Shown here one piece after another: positions 7,320-16,804 of a stretch of DNA of 64,000 nucleotides (positions within the stretch are counted from its first letter, which is position 1; the number at the start of each line of letters is the position of its first letter). Origin of the DNA: Cohaesibacter celericrescens (GTDB lineage: Bacteria > Pseudomonadota > Alphaproteobacteria > Rhizobiales > Cohaesibacteraceae); NCBI RefSeq assembly GCF_002866925.1, contig NZ_PKUQ01000002.1, forward strand, positions 32,925-96,924, in the 5' to 3' direction. The notes under the pieces are model-generated. The model was not told where the DNA came from and ran no database searches. It saw nothing but the letters and a program-made list of their open reading frames with translations. Position numbers and translations under genes: made by a program.

Positions 7320-9169
7320 ACCGATCCATCGCGATTGTTTGCCCGTCAAAAGCAGCCATAAGACTCGCCAATCAAATCAAGTCAGTCCTCGTTGAGCATG
7401 GCCGTTCCGTTGTTGTGCATGCCAAATCCGATGTGACAGACGCGGACGTTCCATTTACGGATACCATCAGTCATATCCGCGACCTATTTACTGGCGGAAA
7501 AGACATCGTTGCACTTTGTGCTAGCGGCATCGTCATCCGCGCATTGGCTCCGGTGCTGGATAGCAAATTTAACGAACCAGCTGTTCTGGCTGTATCGCGC
7601 GACGCGTTATCTGTGGTGCCATTGCTGGGTGGGCATCATGGTGCGAATGATCTGGCCCGTTTGATCGCTAAGGGGCTGGATGCCCATGCTGCGGTGACCA
7701 CGGCTGGCGACTGCCGGTTCCGGTTGGCGCTTGATAATCCTCCAGCAGGTTGGAAGCTACAAAACCCGCGTTCTGCTGGCCCTGTGATGGCGAAAATCGT
7801 CGATGGGACTGCCGTTCAGGTGGATGATAGTCTTGACTGGATCAAGGATGGCAAGCTTGTCATTTCAAATGAAGCAGATATCAAGCTCATCTCCTCAATC
7901 GAAATGGCATCTCCTGAAAAGTCTGAGACCGCACTGGTTTACAGTCCCCAACGATTGGCCGTTGGCGTTGGGTGTGAAAGAGGTGTTTCGCCCGATCACT
8001 TGATTGCCCATATTGAGGCGACCCTTGCGAGTGCCAATCTGTCTCGCGAAGCTATTGGCATGATTGCTTCTGTTGATTTGAAAATGGATGAAGCTGCCAT
8101 TCATCACGCAGCAGCACATTTTGGTGTATCCGCACGGTTCTTTTCGGTGTCAGAATTAGAAGCGCAAAAAGATAAACTTCAAACCCCGTCAGACGTTGTT
8201 TTTGCTGAAGTTGGTTGCCACGGCGTTGCTGAAGGCGCTGCACTGGCCGCTGCGGGAGTGTCTGGCTCTTTGCTAGTCGCCAAGGTCAAATCCGACAAAG
8301 CCACTTGCGCAATTGGCCTTGCTGCAGAGCCTTTTTCAAGTGCCCTGCCCGGTCAAAAGCGCGGACACTTATCAGTGGTCGGCATTGGTCCGGGGCAATC
8401 GGAATGGCGTACACCAGAAGCCAGCAATCGGATTGCCGAAGCCGAGGAATTGGTCGGCTATGGTCTCTATATTGACTTGCTTGGATCTTTAGCTGACGGC
8501 AAAACCCGCAGTGACTTCCCATTGGGTGGCGAAGAAGATCGGTGCCGCTATGCGCTTGAACAAGCAGGAAAGGGACATAATGTTGCTTTGATCTGCTCGG
8601 GCGATGCTGGCATATATGCCATGGGTGCTTTGGTAATGGAGTTGCTCGATCGATCTGAAGATGCTGGAGGCGTATCCGCTGCCGCCAAACGGATCGAACT
8701 CACCCATGTGCCTGGGGTTTCTGCCTTGCAGGCCGCATCCGCAAGGTTTGGCGCTCTGCTGGGGCATGACTTCTGCACGATCTCGCTTTCAGATTTGCTG
8801 ACACCTTGGGAGACCATAGTTCAACGTCTGGAAGCCGCCGCGCAAGGTGACTTTGTCGTGGCCTTTTATAATCCGGTCTCAAAAAAGAGACGAACACAAC
8901 TCGCGCGTGCCAAAGAGATATTGCTGGCCCATCGCCCACCAGAAACCCCCGTCTTGCTAGCTTCCAATTTGGGCCGAGAAACCGAAAATCTGCGCATCAG
9001 GACATTGTCTGAACTGGAAGTGGATGAGGTTGATATGTTGACGGTTGTTCTGGTCGGTTCGTCTCAATCTAGGAAAATACAATCAGGTGATCGCTCTGTT
9101 GGGGACAATGGCTGGCAAGCCTACACCCCGCGCGGTTATGCGAAACGAATTGATGCCGAGAAAAGCTGA
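7307..9169 (+). CDS. cobJ: CbiG-CobJ/CbiH fusion: cobalt-precorrin-5A hydrolase plus precorrin-3B C17-methyltransferase
   Basis: A 620-residue fusion. Residues 1 to about 330 are CbiG-like: the N-terminal half contains CASGIVIRALAPVL and the glycine-rich LLGGHHGANDLAR, and the second half resembles the CbiG C-terminal (CobE-like) domain with VGVGCERG. Residues of about 350-610 are a CobJ/CbiH methylase with VVGIGPGQSEW, CSGDAGIYAMGALV and VPGVSALQAASARFGA. CobJ/CbiH methylates C17 with ring contraction; CbiG opens the delta-lactone and expels acetaldehyde in the cobalt-containing pathway. Both acting as one chain would couple successive steps. The fusion is known in other proteobacteria. The ATG start has a GGAG site, and the gene overlaps cobI by 13 bases. 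Confidence 0.91.
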   Translation: MEEMNRSIAIVCPSKAAIRLANQIKSVLVEHGRSVVVHAKSDVTDADVPFTDTISHIRDLFTGGKDIVALCASGIVIRALAPVLDSKFNEPAVLAVSRDALSVVPLLGGHHGANDLARLIAKGLDAHAAVTTAGDCRFRLALDNPPAGWKLQNPRSAGPVMAKIVDGTAVQVDDSLDWIKDGKLVISNEADIKLISSIEMASPEKSETALVYSPQRLAVGVGCERGVSPDHLIAHIEATLASANLSREAIGMIASVDLKMDEAAIHHAAAHFGVSARFFSVSELEAQKDKLQTPSDVVFAEVGCHGVAEGAALAAAGVSGSLLVAKVKSDKATCAIGLAAEPFSSALPGQKRGHLSVVGIGPGQSEWRTPEASNRIAEAEELVGYGLYIDLLGSLADGKTRSDFPLGGEEDRCRYALEQAGKGHNVALICSGDAGIYAMGALVMELLDRSEDAGGVSAAAKRIELTHVPGVSALQAASARFGALLGHDFCTISLSDLLTPWETIVQRLEAAAQGDFVVAFYNPVSKKRRTQLARAKEILLAHRPPETPVLLASNLGRETENLRIRTLSELEVDEVDMLTVVLVGSSQSRKIQSGDRSVGDNGWQAYTPRGYAKRIDAEKS

Positions 9170-9223
9170 ATTGAAGTGCAATAAAATGCGCTTCACCACG
9201 AGCGCGGTTACAAAGGAAATGAA

Positions 9224-10015
9224 ATGACAGTCTATTTTATCGGCGCAGGCCCTGGTGCTCCGGATTTAATCACTGTACGCGGCCTCAAATTGATACAACG
9301 TTGCCCCGTTTGTCTTTATGCAGGATCCCTGGTGCCAGAGGCGATTGTCGTCGAGGCTCCCGAGACTGCTTTGGTCAAAGACACCGCGCCTATGCATCTT
9401 GATGAAATAATCGAGGACATCCGGATTGCCCATGAGAATGGCCATGACGTTGCACGAGTGCATTCTGGTGATCCTTCCATCTATGGTGCCATTGCTGAAC
9501 AGATGCGACGCCTTAAAGTCTTGGGCATCGACTATGAAGTGGTGCCCGGCGTTCCGGCCTTTGCTGCAGCTGCCGCCGCTATTGGTGCTGAACTGACGGT
9601 TCCCGGCATTGCACAGACAATCATTTTAACGCGAACTGCGATGAAATCCTCCTCGATGCCGGAAGGCGAAAGCCTTGATATATTGGGAAGATCAGGCGCG
9701 ACACTTGCCATTCATCTATCTATTCGCAACATTCCGCAAATCGAGCGAGAGCTAACACCTCATTATGGCGCAGATTGCCCCGTCGTGGTCGCCTATCGTG
9801 TTGGCTGGCCCGATCAGGCATTCATTCATGGTACGCTTTCAACCATTCGGCAAAAGGTTCGCGCCGAGAAAATCACGCGCACAGCACTCATTTTGGTGGG
9901 GCCGGCCATGGCCGCGCAAGAGTTTGAGGATTCCAAACTCTATGATTCCGAGTTTTCACATGTTTTGCGGATTGGGGCAAAAGGGGAAGTCGGGCCTGAA
10001 GCCACAGAAGTGTGA
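9224..10015 (+). CDS. cobM: (Cobalt-)precorrin-4 C11-methyltransferase CobM/CbiF
   Basis: A 263-residue tetrapyrrole methylase with the N-terminal VYFIGAGPGAPDLITVRG and CPVCLYAGSLVPE motifs, the RVHSGDPSIYGAIAEQMRRL segment and VVPGVPAFAAAAAAIGAELT, characteristic of C11 methylases. It methylates C11 to give (cobalt-)precorrin-5A, the substrate that the CbiG domain encoded just upstream would open. An AAAGGA ribosome-binding site lies seven bases before the ATG. The 54-base gap to cobJ and same strand indicate one transcript. It ends 15 bases before the end of the convergent cobB. Confidence 0.94.
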   Translation: MTVYFIGAGPGAPDLITVRGLKLIQRCPVCLYAGSLVPEAIVVEAPETALVKDTAPMHLDEIIEDIRIAHENGHDVARVHSGDPSIYGAIAEQMRRLKVLGIDYEVVPGVPAFAAAAAAIGAELTVPGIAQTIILTRTAMKSSSMPEGESLDILGRSGATLAIHLSIRNIPQIERELTPHYGADCPVVVAYRVGWPDQAFIHGTLSTIRQKVRAEKITRTALILVGPAMAAQEFEDSKLYDSEFSHVLRIGAKGEVGPEATEV

Positions 10016-10030
10016 GTCCGATTAACCGCC

Positions 10031-11368
10031 TTACGCAGGTGCAATAATATGGGCAAAGGATCCATGGACGCTGCCGATCCTTTGTCCCATTGCACCCAAA
10101 TCTTTCCCTGCGGCTGAATGAGCATTAAAGAGCGGTTCGCATATGCCCTGCCATGTGACCGTGGCATAGTGGAATTCGTGCGCAGTTAGGCTTTCGCCCC
10201 AAGGCAAAGTTGAACTATGGGTAAGTTTCCTATACCCCAATTTTAACTTAGTGTCTTGAAAGCTAGTCGTTACGGGCAGCAAATTCAGCATGGCATATTC
10301 ACACCCTTGCTTTGATAGGATAGACCGGCCAAGCACCATATAACCACCGCATTCAGCAAAAATACATTTTGAACGCGCCGCTGCATCCTCCATCCGTTGC
10401 CGGAACGTAGTTGCTTGCTGTAACGCATCCAGATGCAATTCTGGATAACCTCCCGGCAAATAGATCGCATCGGCATCAAGTGATGGCGCCTCGTCTTGCA
10501 GAGGTGAGAAAAACGATAGTTCGGCCCCCTGCTCTTGCCAGTCTGATAGCAAATGCGGATAAATGAATGTAAAGGCTTCATCCCGTGCAATCGCAATGCG
10601 TTGCCCGATCGGCTTCAGTTTGAATGGGGAGTTTAATGCCCCTGAGTGGTTTTCAGTTGTATTTGTGTGAGAATTTGCCAACTGTATGATCGCATCAAGA
10701 TCTACATATTGACCAACATGATCTGCAATATCATCTATTCTATCAGACAGTTCGCTGTGTTCATTCGCCTGTATCAATCCGAGATGTCGAGACGGCAGAA
10801 CCAGCTTTTCTGAAGAACGCACCACACCCATTACCGGCAAATTGATTTTAGCAAATGCCTCTCGCAATAACATTTCATGCGCAACCGATCCAACCCGATT
10901 GAGAAGCACACCGCCTATAGATATATCAAAATCAAACCTGCGAAGCCCCTGAGCTATAGCCGCCGCGGTTTGGGCTTGTCCTTTGACATCCAACACCAAA
11001 AGGACAGGAAGCTTCAGTATGCGGGCAAGATTTGCCGTTGACCCCTGCCCACCGGCAGCCCCGTCAAACAACCCCATGACCCCTTCTACGAACAGGAATT
11101 CACTTTGAAATGCGTGGCTTTCACTGCGAGACAAGATATCAACTGGACGCATAGCCCATGGATCGAGATTGATAGATGTGGCACCAGATGCCACGGCGTG
11201 AAACGCTGGATCAATATAATCGGGACCACATTTTGCCGGTGCAACGACCAGCCCTCGCCGCGTTAACAAGCGCTGCAAACCCAATGAAAGCGTTGTTTTC
11301 CCCGAATTGGAGCTGCTGGCCGCCAATATCAGGCCGGTTTGCACGTGCGTGGAGGATTGAACTGCCAT
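10031..11368 (-). CDS. cobB: Cobyrinate/hydrogenobyrinate a,c-diamide synthase CobB/CbiA
   Basis: A 445-residue ATP-dependent amidase that uses glutamine to amidate the a and c side chains of the corrin ring. The N-terminal dethiobiotin-synthetase-like domain has the P-loop-type AASSSNSGKTTLSLGL and VEGVMGLFDGAAGG. The C-terminal class I glutaminase-type domain has the nucleophile in FAECGGYMVLG and a histidine-bearing AHEFHYATV segment. It is encoded opposite to cobM and downstream of cobA, 20 bases after it, so cobA and cobB form a small reverse-strand operon within the cluster. Confidence 0.94.
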   Translation of the reverse strand: MAVQSSTHVQTGLILAASSSNSGKTTLSLGLQRLLTRRGLVVAPAKCGPDYIDPAFHAVASGATSINLDPWAMRPVDILSRSESHAFQSEFLFVEGVMGLFDGAAGGQGSTANLARILKLPVLLVLDVKGQAQTAAAIAQGLRRFDFDISIGGVLLNRVGSVAHEMLLREAFAKINLPVMGVVRSSEKLVLPSRHLGLIQANEHSELSDRIDDIADHVGQYVDLDAIIQLANSHTNTTENHSGALNSPFKLKPIGQRIAIARDEAFTFIYPHLLSDWQEQGAELSFFSPLQDEAPSLDADAIYLPGGYPELHLDALQQATTFRQRMEDAAARSKCIFAECGGYMVLGRSILSKQGCEYAMLNLLPVTTSFQDTKLKLGYRKLTHSSTLPWGESLTAHEFHYATVTWQGICEPLFNAHSAAGKDLGAMGQRIGSVHGSFAHIIAPA

Positions 11369-11388
11369 AATAACGTTGCGCTAACTGA

Positions 11389-12249
<861 letters not shown>

Positions 12250-12312
12250 GTTTTTTCCTGTTGTTACGTCTTTCGTATGGCATATCAGTCTTGTGCGTTA
12301 TATATCTGACCT
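12250..12312. promoter_or_regulatory. Divergent intergenic region between cobA and cbiD
   Basis: Only 63 bases separate the start codons of cobA (reverse) and cbiD (forward), so any promoters for the two transcripts must overlap here or lie inside the genes. The segment is AT-rich at the cbiD side (TTATATATCTGACC). No convincing operator or riboswitch is recognised; it is too short for a cobalamin riboswitch. Confidence 0.35.
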
Positions 12313-13434
12313 ATGTCAGATCATACAGAAAAATCGGATAAAAATGTGCCCCTAAGGCGTGGCTGGACAACGGGAGCCTGTTCGACCGCGGCCACCAAGG
12401 CAGCGCTGACTGCGCTTGTTACCGGAGAGTTTCCAGATCCGGTGACGATTACACTACCAAAGGGACAAACTCCTGCCTTCGCACTGGCGTTTGAGCGATT
12501 GGAAGATCAGCATGCCGAAGCTGGAATCATCAAAGATGCAGGAGATGATCCCGACGTAACGCACGGTGCTTTGATCAAAGTAAAAGTAGCCTTTGGGCAA
12601 CCTGAAAGCGGTGTTCGGTTCATTGCCGGAGAAGGCGTAGGAATGGTGACGCGCCCTGGTTTGCCGATTCCTGTTGGAGAACCGGCAATCAATCCTATGC
12701 CGCGCCAAATGATGCAGACTGTGGTGCAGGAGTTGTCCCGAAGCTATGGGTTTTCGCCTGATGTGGATATCACCATTTCTGTACGTAACGGTGAAAAACT
12801 AGCGCAGAAGACATGGAATCCGCGCCTCGGTATCATGGGCGGTCTATCGATTTTGGGCACGACCGGCATTGTAATCCCCTTTTCCTGTTCAGCATGGATC
12901 CATTCCATTCATCGCGGCATTGATGTAGCCCGAGCGGGCGGTCACGACCATGTCGCAGGCTGCACCGGATCAACCTCCGAAAAGCGGGTCAAGGACCTAT
13001 ATGGTTTGCAGGATTTCTCCATGTTGGATATGGGGGACTTTGTTGGCGGCATGCTAAAATACTTACGCAAAAACCCCGTTCCGCGTGTGACCATCGGCGG
13101 CGGTTTTGCCAAACTGTCTAAGTTGGCCCAAGGGCATATGGATCTTCACTCCGGGCGTAGTCAGGTGGACTTTGACTGGATGGCCGAGCAATTATTCGAG
13201 CTAGGCGCAGATTCGGGGCTTTTGGCCCGAGCGCGGCAAGCCAACAGTGCATTGGCCCTGCTGGAGGATGCCCAACGCGAGTGTGTAGACATCGCCGGTG
13301 CGATTGCTTCTAAAGCACAACAACAAGCCTTATTGATGCTAAGACAGGCTCCTATCAAAGTTGATGTTGTTGTTGTTGGTCGCGATGGCAAACTGCTCGC
13401 GCGCACTCAGCCTCTGAATGCCGAGGATCAATGA
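12313..13434 (+). CDS. cbiD: Cobalt-precorrin-5B C1-methyltransferase CbiD
   Basis: A 373-residue CbiD. The diagnostic N-terminal motif LRRGWTTGACSTAATKAAL is present, with GEGVGMVTRPGLP, LGIMGGLSILGTTGIV and the C-terminal segment HGRSQ-like LHSGRSQVDFDWMA. CbiD adds the C1 methyl group in the cobalt-containing (anaerobic) pathway, where aerobic organisms use CobF. Its presence, with CbiX and CbiG, is one of the three markers that define the pathway type here. It is divergent from cobA and overlaps cobK by four bases (ATGA). Confidence 0.94.
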   Translation: MSDHTEKSDKNVPLRRGWTTGACSTAATKAALTALVTGEFPDPVTITLPKGQTPAFALAFERLEDQHAEAGIIKDAGDDPDVTHGALIKVKVAFGQPESGVRFIAGEGVGMVTRPGLPIPVGEPAINPMPRQMMQTVVQELSRSYGFSPDVDITISVRNGEKLAQKTWNPRLGIMGGLSILGTTGIVIPFSCSAWIHSIHRGIDVARAGGHDHVAGCTGSTSEKRVKDLYGLQDFSMLDMGDFVGGMLKYLRKNPVPRVTIGGGFAKLSKLAQGHMDLHSGRSQVDFDWMAEQLFELGADSGLLARARQANSALALLEDAQRECVDIAGAIASKAQQQALLMLRQAPIKVDVVVVGRDGKLLARTQPLNAEDQ

Positions 13435-14213
13435 CTGTGGGATTGCGTATTCTTCTACTGGGCGGAACACGTGAAGCGCGGTTACTGTTAGAACGACTCA
13501 TCGCCCAGAAAAATCTCGACATAACCCTTTCTCTATCAGGGGCTTTGGGTAAAGACGCTACCTCTGCCTTTCGCAAAAGGATGTCGCAAAAGGATGGGAT
13601 AGGCTTCAAAATCAGGACTGGCGGGTTTGGCGGTATTGATGGCTTGGTTGAGTTTATCACTGAACATAAGTTCAACTTGATCATCGACGCCACGCATCCC
13701 TTTGCAATATCTATGAGTCAGAATGCCGTTGCTGCCGCGGATAATTTGGCCTGCCCTATCATTCGCTTTGCACGTCCAGCGTGGTTTCCGCAGACCGGCG
13801 ATAATTGGATCCATGTTGACAGTCTTCAAGCAAGTTCCGAAGTTCTTGCGCAAGGCGCACGCGCCTTTTTGGCTATAGGAAAGCAGTCTGCATTTCATTT
13901 TTCTCACCGTACAGACTGTCGGTTCCTCATTCGTAGCATCGAGGCCATGGATACGTCGATATTCCACAGTCCAGTTGACTGCATACAATCGATGCCTGAG
14001 GAAAGCGTGGCAGCAGAAATAGCTCTGATGAAGCGATATGAAATTGACTGTCTTGTCACAAAAAACTCTGGCGCAGCACAAGCCTACTACAAGGTTGAAG
14101 CTGCTCGTCTGCTGGGGATCGAAGTGGTCATGATCGACCGCCCTACGTTGCCACCTTGTCCTGAATTTTGCGCTTTTGATGAAACCATATCGTGGATCAA
14201 TTGCCTTTCATAA
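13431..14213 (+). CDS. cobK: (Cobalt-)precorrin-6A reductase CobK/CbiJ
   Basis: A 260-residue reductase that uses a nicotinamide cofactor to reduce (cobalt-)precorrin-6A to 6B. It begins with RILLLGGTREARLLLERL (nucleotide-binding GGTxEA motif of the family), followed by IDATHPFAISMSQNA and IRFARPAW, then the C-terminal CLVTKNSGAAQAYYKVEAA; all are CobK/CbiJ hallmarks. It overlaps cbiD by four bases and is the last gene of the cobalamin block. Together with cobH and cobL it completes conversion to the cobyrinate ring. Confidence 0.93.
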   Translation: MTVGLRILLLGGTREARLLLERLIAQKNLDITLSLSGALGKDATSAFRKRMSQKDGIGFKIRTGGFGGIDGLVEFITEHKFNLIIDATHPFAISMSQNAVAAADNLACPIIRFARPAWFPQTGDNWIHVDSLQASSEVLAQGARAFLAIGKQSAFHFSHRTDCRFLIRSIEAMDTSIFHSPVDCIQSMPEESVAAEIALMKRYEIDCLVTKNSGAAQAYYKVEAARLLGIEVVMIDRPTLPPCPEFCAFDETISWINCLS

Positions 14214-14622
14214 AAGCTCGAACCCACTTTTATTCACCGATGAACATATGGGCAGTTTTAAGGCAACCAACGAGTGAGCAGCGCCTCATCCATAAGCAAA
14301 TCGCATCAAAACGGACTTCAAACACCAATCCGCAGAGTGGTTGTCAAACAGTGAATATATCTATATTTCATAGCACTAGCTTAGTTTTTGGCATTGCCAA
14401 TATAAGTGGCAATATAACAGTCATATGAAATTTCTTTAACGCAACAAATCTATTCTTTCGAATTTTATGCTTATGATGTAATCTTTTTTTGTTGGTTTTC
14501 TGAAGCGTCAGGCGCGCATGCTCTTTAAGATGGTTTCACCAATCCAGACGATGATGATGACGACCCCCTTTCGTATATGAGGTGCGGCGGGGACAAGACC
14601 CTAAAGTCAAAGGAAATTGAAG
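14214..14622 (+). other. AT-rich intergenic region and probable leader of the cold-shock gene
   Basis: About 400 bases between cobK and the cold-shock gene hold no credible reading frame. The part from about 14340 to 14480 is strongly AT-rich and probably carries the promoter. Cold-shock genes often have long structured 5' leaders that act as thermosensors, and the distance would allow one, but no specific fold is shown here. A ribosome-binding site (AAAGGA) is at 14609-14614. Confidence 0.35.
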
Positions 14623-14832
14623 ATGGCAACCGGAACTGTTAAGTGGTTTAACCCAACCAAAGGATTTGGCTTCATCGAGCCCTCCGAAGGTGGAACAGAC
14701 GCTTTTGTTCATATTTCAGCGGTTGAGCGTTCTGGTCTGACGACCCTTACAGAAGGTCAGCAGGTCGAATATGAGATGGTTGAAGGCCGTAACGGCAAGG
14801 AAAATGCGGACAATCTGAAAGTTGTTGGCTGA
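14623..14832 (+). CDS. Cold-shock domain protein (CspA family)
   Basis: A 69-residue single cold-shock domain protein. Both nucleic-acid-binding motifs are intact: RNP1 KGFGFIEP and RNP2 DAFVHISAV. The start is ATGGCAACC, giving [17 protein letters not shown]; a TTG two codons earlier at 14617 is in frame but lies too near the AGGA site. It binds single-stranded RNA/DNA and acts as an RNA chaperone or antiterminator. A terminator follows 40 bases after the stop, so it is a single-gene transcript. Alphaproteobacteria usually have several paralogues, so no specific letter is given. Confidence 0.95.
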   Translation: MATGTVKWFNPTKGFGFIEPSEGGTDAFVHISAVERSGLTTLTEGQQVEYEMVEGRNGKENADNLKVVG

Positions 14833-14871
14833 TTGCCTGTTCGTGACCATTAAAAGCTCCAATAAAAATCG

Positions 14872-14901
14872 AAAACCCTGGTGCACTGCATCGGGGTTTT
14901 T
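14872..14901 (+). terminator. Rho-independent terminator of the cold-shock gene
   Basis: A stem AAAACCC paired with GGGTTTT encloses a loop that can itself pair (GGTGCA with TGCATC), followed by a T-run (TTTTTG). It is placed about 40 bases after the cold-shock stop codon. Confidence 0.7.
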
Positions 14902-15054
14902 GCTTGCCTTTGAGGCTCTCCAATCACCTAGACCCATGATAATATGCATCGGATTGGTGAGAGCTTGGGATAAATATCAAACTATTCAAAAATCTCGACT
15001 TTGCGGCTTGCGCTTTGTTCTAAAGCTTCCTATAAACCGCTTCACCAATAGCGA

Positions 15055-15129
15055 GTGCCCTTCGTCTAGCGGTTAGGACGCTGCCCTTTCACGGCGGTAA
15101 CACGGGTTCGAGTCCCGTAGGGCATGCCA
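15055..15129 (+). tRNA. tRNA-Glu (anticodon TTC)
   Basis: A 75-base tRNA gene with encoded CCA. The acceptor stem pairs GTGCCCT with AGGGCAT (one G-T pair). The D arm contains CTAGCGGTTAGGA, the anticodon stem-loop is centred on CTTTCAC with anticodon TTC, and the T arm is the canonical CGGGTTCGAGTCCCG. The sequence closely follows other bacterial tRNA-Glu genes. Its 3' end is next to a decayed integrase gene, suggesting that it served as attachment site for a mobile element. Confidence 0.95.
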
Positions 15130-15139
15130 TTGGTTACTT

Positions 15140-15176
15140 AAAGCCCTTGCAACTTAACTAGTTGCGAGGGCTTTTG
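15140..15176 (+). terminator. Terminator after tRNA-Glu
   Basis: AAAGCCCTTGCAAC pairs over 14 positions with GTTGCGAGGGCTTT (one G-T pair) around a 7-base loop and is followed by TTTTG. It lies 10 bases after the tRNA and also faces the stop codon of the decayed integrase on the reverse strand, whose last codons touch its edge. Confidence 0.8.
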
Positions 15177-15177
15177 T

Positions 15178-15553
15178 CTAACTATTGGCGGGGTTGGACA
15201 AATTCTCGAACTTGGCCATGCCACTATCTCCCAACCTAGTCCTGTTCGCTTTCTGAACATATTTTCGCGCTTCTTGCTGTGTTCGGTGTCCCAAATAGGC
15301 CATCACAGCAGCAGATCCTTTGTCATGGTGTGTTTCGAACCTGTCAATCTCGACGTCAGTCCATGTGTGATAACCGTCCGGATTATCTTTAAACCTCGTC
15401 ACGCCTTTGGTTGGGTCGTTCATGATCAGCTCTATCTTTATTGCGTACCGGCAAAGGCGTCCGATTAGTTTCAGCAGTTTGTTGGCTGCCCAAGGGGGCG
15501 CGTGCTTTTGGCCGATCAGTGCCTCTACATGCTTGAACTTGAGGCTGGCAACC
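15178..15553 (-). pseudogene. Decayed tyrosine recombinase (integrase), internal deletion and missing N-terminus
   Basis: The reverse-strand frame reads KFKHVEALIG, then KLLKLIGRLCRYA, NDPTKGVTRFKD and DGYHTWTDVEIDRFETHH, the core-binding domain and linker of Rhizobiales-type tyrosine recombinases. It then jumps directly to VMAYLGHRTQQEARKY and the C-terminal tail. The usual catalytic domain with the Arg...His-x-x-Arg residues is absent, so about 150 residues have been deleted in frame; the YLGH segment before the catalytic Tyr remains. The 5' side is cut at 15553 by an insertion-sequence end. Its position beside tRNA-Glu fits an integrase that used this tRNA as attachment site. It cannot be active. 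Confidence 0.82.
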
Positions 15554-15759
15554 TGAACCGCGCCGGGATTGCCGGAGGCTGATTTGTCTTAGTTACGCGG
15601 CCAGTTCCGATCTTTCCATTGCAGCATAGAAGTTTTCCTCTGCTTCAGCAGGCGGAATGTTGCCGATAGGTTCTAGCAAACGATGGTTGTTAAACCAATC
15701 CACCCATTCCAATGTGGCATATTCAATAGCTTCAAAGTTGCGCCATGGACCGCGGTGGT
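15554..15759 (-). mobile_element. IS3-family relic A: right end with transposase C-terminus
   Basis: The element end begins at 15554 (TGAACCGCG, then CCGGGATTGCCGGAGGCT reading inward). The stop codon of a reverse-strand IS3-type OrfB follows at 15593-15595. Its last 50 or so residues are clear: GPWRNFEAIEYATLEWVDWF, NNHRLLEPIGNIPPAEAE and a short tail. Upstream of this the gene is interrupted at about 15760 by the end of a second IS. Only the outer 200 bases survive, so it is immobile. The same terminal sequence, in opposite role (left end with OrfA), recurs at 24756. Confidence 0.8.
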
Positions 15760-16370
15760 TGACCTGCTCCCCAATTCTCTACCAGTTTCAGGGAGAATCC
15801 GAGAGTTGGTTTTGGCTTTATGCCACCATCAATTTTAAGGCTGATTTGGCGGCATATTCAATTGGTGTGAGGTTACCCAAAGAAGCATGGGGTCTTTCAC
15901 TATTGTAGTCGTCTTTCCATGCTTTGATCTCTGTTCTGGCCTGACCTGGCGATGAGAAAAGGGTCTCTTTCAAGCACTCATCCCTGAAGCTGCCGTTGAA
16001 GCTTTCGACAAAGCCGTTTTACATTGGCTTGCTAGGAGCTATGTAATGCCACCTGATGTCTGTTTTTTAGCACCACTTCAGGATGGCCATCGAAGTGAAC
16101 TCTGTTCCATTGTCACTAACAATGGTCTTGGGCTTTCCTCTCTGTTTGATCAGTTCATCCAACTCACGGGCCACTCGGTAGCCTGACAAGGATGTATCGG
16201 CCACCAAAGCCAAACATTCGCGAGAGAAATCATCGATGACAGCCAGAACACGAAACCTGCGACTATCTGTGAAAGCATCAGAGGCAAAATCCAACGACCA
16301 TAGTTCGTTCACCCGGTCTGGCACAACAATAGGCTTTCTAGTGCCCAGAGCACGTTTACGGCCACCCGTT
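15760..16370 (-). mobile_element. IS3-family relic B nested in relic A; transposase with two nonsense codons
   Basis: Its right terminus TGACCTGCTCCCC lies at 15760. The OrfB pseudogene runs on the reverse strand from about 16370 down to a stop at 15818-15820. It reads GGRKRALGTRKPIVV, then NELWSLDFASDAFTDSRRFR, CLALVADTSLSGYRVARELD, VSDNGTEFTSMAILKW and WKDDYNSERPHASLGNLTP, the conserved integrase core of IS3-group transposases. Two in-frame TAA stops occur (after ILKWC and after PSKPM), both at positions where the family has Gln, consistent with CAA to TAA changes; no frameshift is needed. The first half (orfA and the OrfB N-terminus) is missing beyond about 16370. Confidence 0.82.
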
Positions 16371-16372
16371 GA

Positions 16373-16537
16373 CCGGCAGGCAAGCGAAGCGCCGCCGAGA
16401 GGGGGGAGAATCTGATAATCGAGACACCGGCAGATGTTTCTTTAGGAAGGGACAGAGCTATTCTAAGTCAGCGAGAAATTATCAAACAGGAAACACTCGA
16501 AACAAGGCGCAAGCTTTACCGCAAAGCCGTTGCGTAA
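16373..16537 (+). pseudogene. 3' remnant of an unidentified gene
   Basis: A short forward frame of 54 codons directly abuts the broken end of relic B. It reads PAGKRSAAERGENLIIETP and ends RRKLYRKAVA, with charged, helix-like composition, and looks like the C-terminus of a larger protein. I do not recognise it. The segment after it (16538-16804) is AT-rich, holds no frame and probably includes the promoter of the large gene that follows. Confidence 0.3.
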
Positions 16538-16804
16538 TATAAAAACCAGATGAGACAAAGTCTTTATTCTTGTTAAGACACCTTGGCTCCAGTTTATTTA
16601 ATGACGAACACTATACAAATTATACGCCGATCTACATTTTATTATTTAGTACAGCCATTGTAGTTTGGTTAAAAATTTGCTTCCCTAGAAAAACTTAAAT
16701 TCTAAAAATGTTTATTTTGACGATTGTTGGTTCGAAACTGTCCGGATATTTATCCAATTTACGACACAACCGACCGGGTTGTGCTTGGTGGGGGAGAAAA
16801 AATT

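Noticed and set aside
15657..15908. Forward frame across the junction of relics A and B
   Set aside because: Antisense to the reverse-strand transposase remnants and spans an IS-IS junction.
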